This document shows, piece after piece, positions 12,577 to 14,990 of a stretch of DNA of 14,990 bases; within the stretch, counting starts at the first letter, position 1; each line of letters begins with the position of its first letter. Made by a program: the position numbers and the translations under genes. The notes under the pieces were generated by a model. The model made no database searches. It was not told where the DNA came from and worked only from the letters and a program-made list of their open reading frames with translations. Source of the DNA: an uncultured Oscillospiraceae bacterium (GTDB lineage Bacteria > Bacillota > Clostridia > Oscillospirales > Oscillospiraceae); contig CAKTOK010000039.1 of assembly GCA_934589835.1 (NCBI GenBank), forward strand, positions 1 through 14,990, in the 5' to 3' direction.

Positions 12577-13239
12577 ATGAACGAAGAACTGAAGCATATC
12601 CTCTCCCGCGTGGATCATACCCTGCTGAGCCAGACGGCCACCTGGGCGGAGATCAAGGCCATCTGCGATGACGGCGTGAAGTACGGCTGCGCCAGCGTCT
12701 GCATCCCCGCCAGCTATGTCAGGCAGGCCGCGGACTATGTGGCCGGCAAGATCGCCGTCTGCACGGTCATCGGCTTCCCCAACGGCTACGACACCACCGC
12801 CGCCAAGTGCTTCGAGGCCGCCGACGCCGTGAAAAACGGCGCGTCCGAGGTGGACATGGTCATCAACCTCGGCTGGGTCAAGGACGGCCTGTACGATCAG
12901 GTGCTGGACGAGATCAGGGCTGTGAAGGGCCATTGTGACGGGCGGGTGCTGAAGGTCATCATCGAGACGTGTATGCTCACCGAGGCCGAGAAGATCGAGC
13001 TGTGCCGCGTGGTGTCCGAATCCGGCGCGGACTATATCAAGACCTCCACCGGCTTCGGCGGCGGCGGAGCCACCCGCGAGGATGTGGCCCTGTTCAAGGC
13101 CCACGTGGCGCCCCATGTGAAGATCAAGGCCGCCGGCGGCATCGCCGACCTCAACGACGCCCGGGACTTCATCGCGCTGGGCGCGGACCGGCTGGGCACC
13201 AGCCGCATCGTCAAGGCCGTTAAGGCCATGGAGCAGTGA
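12577..13239 (+). CDS. deoC: Deoxyribose-phosphate aldolase
   Basis: The 220-residue class I aldolase cleaves 2-deoxyribose 5-phosphate to glyceraldehyde 3-phosphate and acetaldehyde, the last step of deoxynucleoside breakdown. The Schiff-base lysine is K155 in [12 protein letters not shown], with supporting residues D93 in EVDMVINLG and K184 in VKIKAAGG. Length is typical of the short bacterial DeoC form. ATG 12577 is preceded by GAAAGGAG at 8 nt; the longer open frame to 12418 crosses the promoter and the repeat element and is rejected. It is followed after 35 nt by deoD in an evident operon, supplying deoxyribose phosphate via phosphorolysis plus a phosphopentomutase not seen here. Confidence 0.97.
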   Translation: MNEELKHILSRVDHTLLSQTATWAEIKAICDDGVKYGCASVCIPASYVRQAADYVAGKIAVCTVIGFPNGYDTTAAKCFEAADAVKNGASEVDMVINLGWVKDGLYDQVLDEIRAVKGHCDGRVLKVIIETCMLTEAEKIELCRVVSESGADYIKTSTGFGGGGATREDVALFKAHVAPHVKIKAAGGIADLNDARDFIALGADRLGTSRIVKAVKAMEQ

Positions 13240-13274
13240 TCCCGTACCCATATTTTATATAAGGAGGACTTACT

Positions 13275-13991
13275 ATGCCTACTCCCCACAACGCCGCCGC
13301 CAAGGGCGACATCGCCAAGACCATCCTCATGCCCGGCGACCCTCTGCGGGCCAAATTCATCGCCGAGACGTTCTTCACCGACCCCAAGCTGTTCAACAAC
13401 ATCCGCGGCGTACAGGGCTATACCGGCACCTATAAGGGCGTGCCCGTTTCCGTTATGGCCAGCGGCATGGGAATGCCCTCCATGGGTCTCTATGCCTATG
13501 AGCTGTACACTCAGTACGACGTAGACAACATCATCCGCGTCGGCTCCGCCGGCGCCATGCGCGCCGATCTGGCGCTGGGCAGCGTGGTGGCCGGTCAGGG
13601 CGCCTGCACCAACTCCAGCTTCGCCGACCAGTACGAGCTGGGCGGCACCTTCGCCCCCATCTGCGACTTCGACCTGCTGATGGCCGCCGTGGAGAGCGCC
13701 AGAGAGCTGGGCGTAAAGATGCCCGTGGGCAACCTCTATTCCTCCGACACGTTCTATGACGCCGCCGGCCGCAATCTGCGCTATGCCAAGATGGGCGTCA
13801 TGGCCGTGGAGATGGAGGCTGCCGGCCTGTACTGCACCGCCGCCTATACCGGCAAGCGCGCGCTGGCCATCTGCTCCATCTCCGACAACCTCATCACCGG
13901 AGAGGAGCTGCCCCCTGAGGACCGGCAGACCACCTTCACCAATATGATGAAGATCGGTCTGGAGGTCGCCGTGAAAATGGCTGCCAAGTGA
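13275..13991 (+). CDS. deoD: Purine nucleoside phosphorylase, DeoD type
   Basis: The 238-residue enzyme splits purine (deoxy)nucleosides with phosphate into base and (deoxy)ribose 1-phosphate; the family is hexameric and cytoplasmic. Residues correspond to the characterised enzyme with a one-residue shift at the start: H5, the phosphate-binding MPGDPLRAK (19-27) and R44, RVGSAG (88-93), the ribose-binding VEMEA (178-182) and the catalytic D204 in SISDNLITGE. AAGGAGG lies 7 nt before the ATG. It is the second gene after deoC, and downstream lies a nucleoside-type binding lipoprotein, so import and salvage are grouped. No insertions or missing key residues were seen. Confidence 0.97.
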   Translation: MPTPHNAAAKGDIAKTILMPGDPLRAKFIAETFFTDPKLFNNIRGVQGYTGTYKGVPVSVMASGMGMPSMGLYAYELYTQYDVDNIIRVGSAGAMRADLALGSVVAGQGACTNSSFADQYELGGTFAPICDFDLLMAAVESARELGVKMPVGNLYSSDTFYDAAGRNLRYAKMGVMAVEMEAAGLYCTAAYTGKRALAICSISDNLITGEELPPEDRQTTFTNMMKIGLEVAVKMAAK

Positions 13992-14001
13992 GGCTGTCTG
14001 C

Positions 14002-14023
14002 ACATATCGCACAAAGGATATGT
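14002..14023 (+). terminator. Weak hairpin after deoD
   Basis: ACATATC and GATATGT form a 7-bp AU-rich stem with an 8-nt loop, followed by TAATTATT rather than a clean T-run. It is the only candidate deo terminator before the next promoter and may be inefficient. Confidence 0.3.
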
Positions 14024-14074
14024 TAATTATTGCGAAAATTTGTTCAGAATGCCCCTGAAAAGTCCGGAAATTGC

Positions 14075-14103
14075 TTGCCAATCCCAAAAGAATCTGCTAT
14101 AAT
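14075..14103 (+). promoter_or_regulatory. Promoter of the BMP-family lipoprotein gene
   Basis: TTGCCA (14075-14080), a 17-nt spacer and a perfect TATAAT (14098-14103). The predicted start near 14110 gives a leader of about 90 nt. Confidence 0.8.
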
Positions 14104-14110
14104 GCACCCT

Positions 14111-14135
14111 GCGGTGAGAGGGCTGCCTCTCCCGC
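14111..14135 (+). other. 5'-terminal leader hairpin before the BMP-family gene
   Basis: GCGG-T-GAGAGG pairs with CCTCTC-CCGC around the loop GCTG: ten pairs with one bulged T, starting at the predicted 5' end. The rest of the leader to 14199 is A-rich near the gene and does not match the purine riboswitch core that I know, so it is unassigned. Confidence 0.5.
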
Positions 14136-14199
14136 GCAGCCGTGGTTTTCCCGCCGCAAGGCGTGAAAATAAAAAAATTAGGAAGGTAGAATTAGGATC

Positions 14200-14990
14200 A
14201 TGAAAAAGTTTCTTGCTCTGATTCTGGCTCTGGTCATGGCTCTGTCTCTGGTCGCCTGCGGCGAGCAGAAGCAGCCCGACACTCAGGAGCCGGACAACTC
14301 CGGCAACGATGCGGAGATCACCTACAAGGTCGCAATGATCACCGACTACGGCGACATCACCGACCAGTCCTTCAACCAGACCACCTACGAGGCCTGCAAG
14401 GCTTTCGCGGAGGCCAACGGTGTGGACTTCCAGTACTTCAAGCCCGCCGGCGATAACACCGCCGACCGTGTGGCCATGATCGAGAGCGCTATCGACCAGG
14501 GCTACAACGTCATCGTGATGCCCGGCTACGCCTTCGGCGCCGCCATCGCGGAGACCGCCCCCAACTTCTCCGATGTCAAGTTCATCGCGCTGGACGTGTC
14601 CGCCGGTGACCTGGGCGAGGGCTTTGTGGTTCCCGCCAACCTGTACTGTGCTGTGTATCAGGAAGAGCTGTGCGGCTACATGGCCGGCTACGCTGCTGTG
14701 AAGCTGGGCTACAAGAACCTGGGCTTCCTGGGCGGCATGGCTGTCCCCGCTGTTGTCCGCTATGGCTACGGCTTTGTGCAGGGCGTTGATGCTGCCGCTG
14801 CCGAGCTGAAGCTGACCGATGTGAAGGTCAACTATGTGTACGGCGGTCAGTTCTTCGGCGATGCTGACATCACCGCTAAGATGGATACCTGGTATGCCGG
14901 CGGCACGCAGGTCGTGTTCGCCTGCGGCGGCGGTATCTACACCTCCGCTGTGGACGCTGCCAAGAAGGTCGAGGGCGCCAAGGTCATCGG
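14200..14990 (+). CDS. BMP/PnrA-type nucleoside-binding lipoprotein (N-terminal part, runs off window)
   Basis: The frame opens at ATG 14200 and is open to the right edge, 263 codons. The start encodes a lipoprotein signal with LSLVAC-G, modified Cys at 20, then an acidic linker. The mature part begins YKVAMITDYGDITDQSFNQ, the hallmark of basic-membrane-protein (BMP/Med) family binding proteins, followed by AGDNTADRVAMIESAI, YNVIVMPGYAFG, FIALDV and the strongly conserved LGFLGGMAVPAVVRYGYGF. Known members bind purine nucleosides for an ABC importer (PnrA and related). Being next to deoC-deoD supports nucleoside import. A GGAAGG site lies 13 nt before the ATG, a loose spacing. The permease and ATPase genes would be expected to the right of the window. 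Confidence 0.93.
   Translation, partial: MKKFLALILALVMALSLVACGEQKQPDTQEPDNSGNDAEITYKVAMITDYGDITDQSFNQTTYEACKAFAEANGVDFQYFKPAGDNTADRVAMIESAIDQGYNVIVMPGYAFGAAIAETAPNFSDVKFIALDVSAGDLGEGFVVPANLYCAVYQEELCGYMAGYAAVKLGYKNLGFLGGMAVPAVVRYGYGFVQGVDAAAAELKLTDVKVNYVYGGQFFGDADITAKMDTWYAGGTQVVFACGGGIYTSAVDAAKKVEGAKVI

Noticed and set aside
13032..14087. 351-residue minus-strand frame opposite deoC and deoD
   Set aside because: Shadow of two enzymes with intact active-site residues.
14104..14199. Purine riboswitch in the BMP-gene leader
   Set aside because: The context would suit one, but the conserved junction sequences and the two kissing loops are not visible.

Overview
The window looks like a chromosomal segment of a high-GC, low-oxygen-adapted Firmicute, most likely a gut anaerobe of the Oscillospiraceae type. 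This is inferred from strong AGGAGG-type ribosome binding sites, near-consensus sigma-A promoters, lipoproteins with short Lys-Lys signal peptides ending in LVAC-G, a rubrerythrin with its rubredoxin domain at the N-terminus, and an ornithine/alanine-racemase-family enzyme. No rRNA, tRNA, CRISPR array or intact transposase gene was found.

Left part (1-6452). The tail of an NhaC-type Na+/H+ antiporter (+) meets, tail to tail, a minus-strand pair: a PLP racemase followed by a small membrane protein of unknown function, transcribed from a clear promoter at 2009-2037. Next comes a minus-strand three-gene ABC importer (substrate-binding lipoprotein, fused double permease, ATPase) of the FbpABC/AfuABC type. 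It is driven by a perfect consensus promoter at 6289-6317. A hairpin with a T-run lies between the binding-protein gene and the permease gene and probably lowers permease and ATPase expression relative to the binding protein.

Middle part (6453-11335). Divergent from the importer is an MgtC/SapB-family membrane protein, then a convergent terminator, a cysteine-rich HxlR-family regulator (-), and a divergently transcribed LysE/ArgO-type exporter (+) that it may control. Then follow truA (tRNA pseudouridine synthase), a phosphohexomutase, and a reverse-type rubrerythrin for peroxide detoxification, each with its own promoter. The truA promoter lies inside what looks like the lysE terminator hairpin.

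Right part (11336-14990). A small divergent pair consists of a 50-aa unknown protein (-) and a 64-aa ribbon-helix-helix regulator (+); a perfect 22-bp palindrome lies at the predicted start of the 50-aa transcript. This is followed by about 530 bp with no credible gene but dense in inverted repeats, whose two ends carry related arms in inverted order: a MITE-like palindromic element, or less likely a structured RNA. Its right edge directly abuts the promoter of deoC-deoD (deoxyribose-phosphate aldolase, purine nucleoside phosphorylase). The window ends inside a BMP/PnrA-type nucleoside-binding lipoprotein gene, so this end reads as a nucleoside uptake and salvage locus.

The most interesting unexplained structures are the palindromic element (11938-12466), the ribbon-helix-helix/50-aa pair, the promoter-in-terminator arrangement before truA, and the repeated placement of a stem-loop at or near the predicted transcript 5' end in several unrelated operons.
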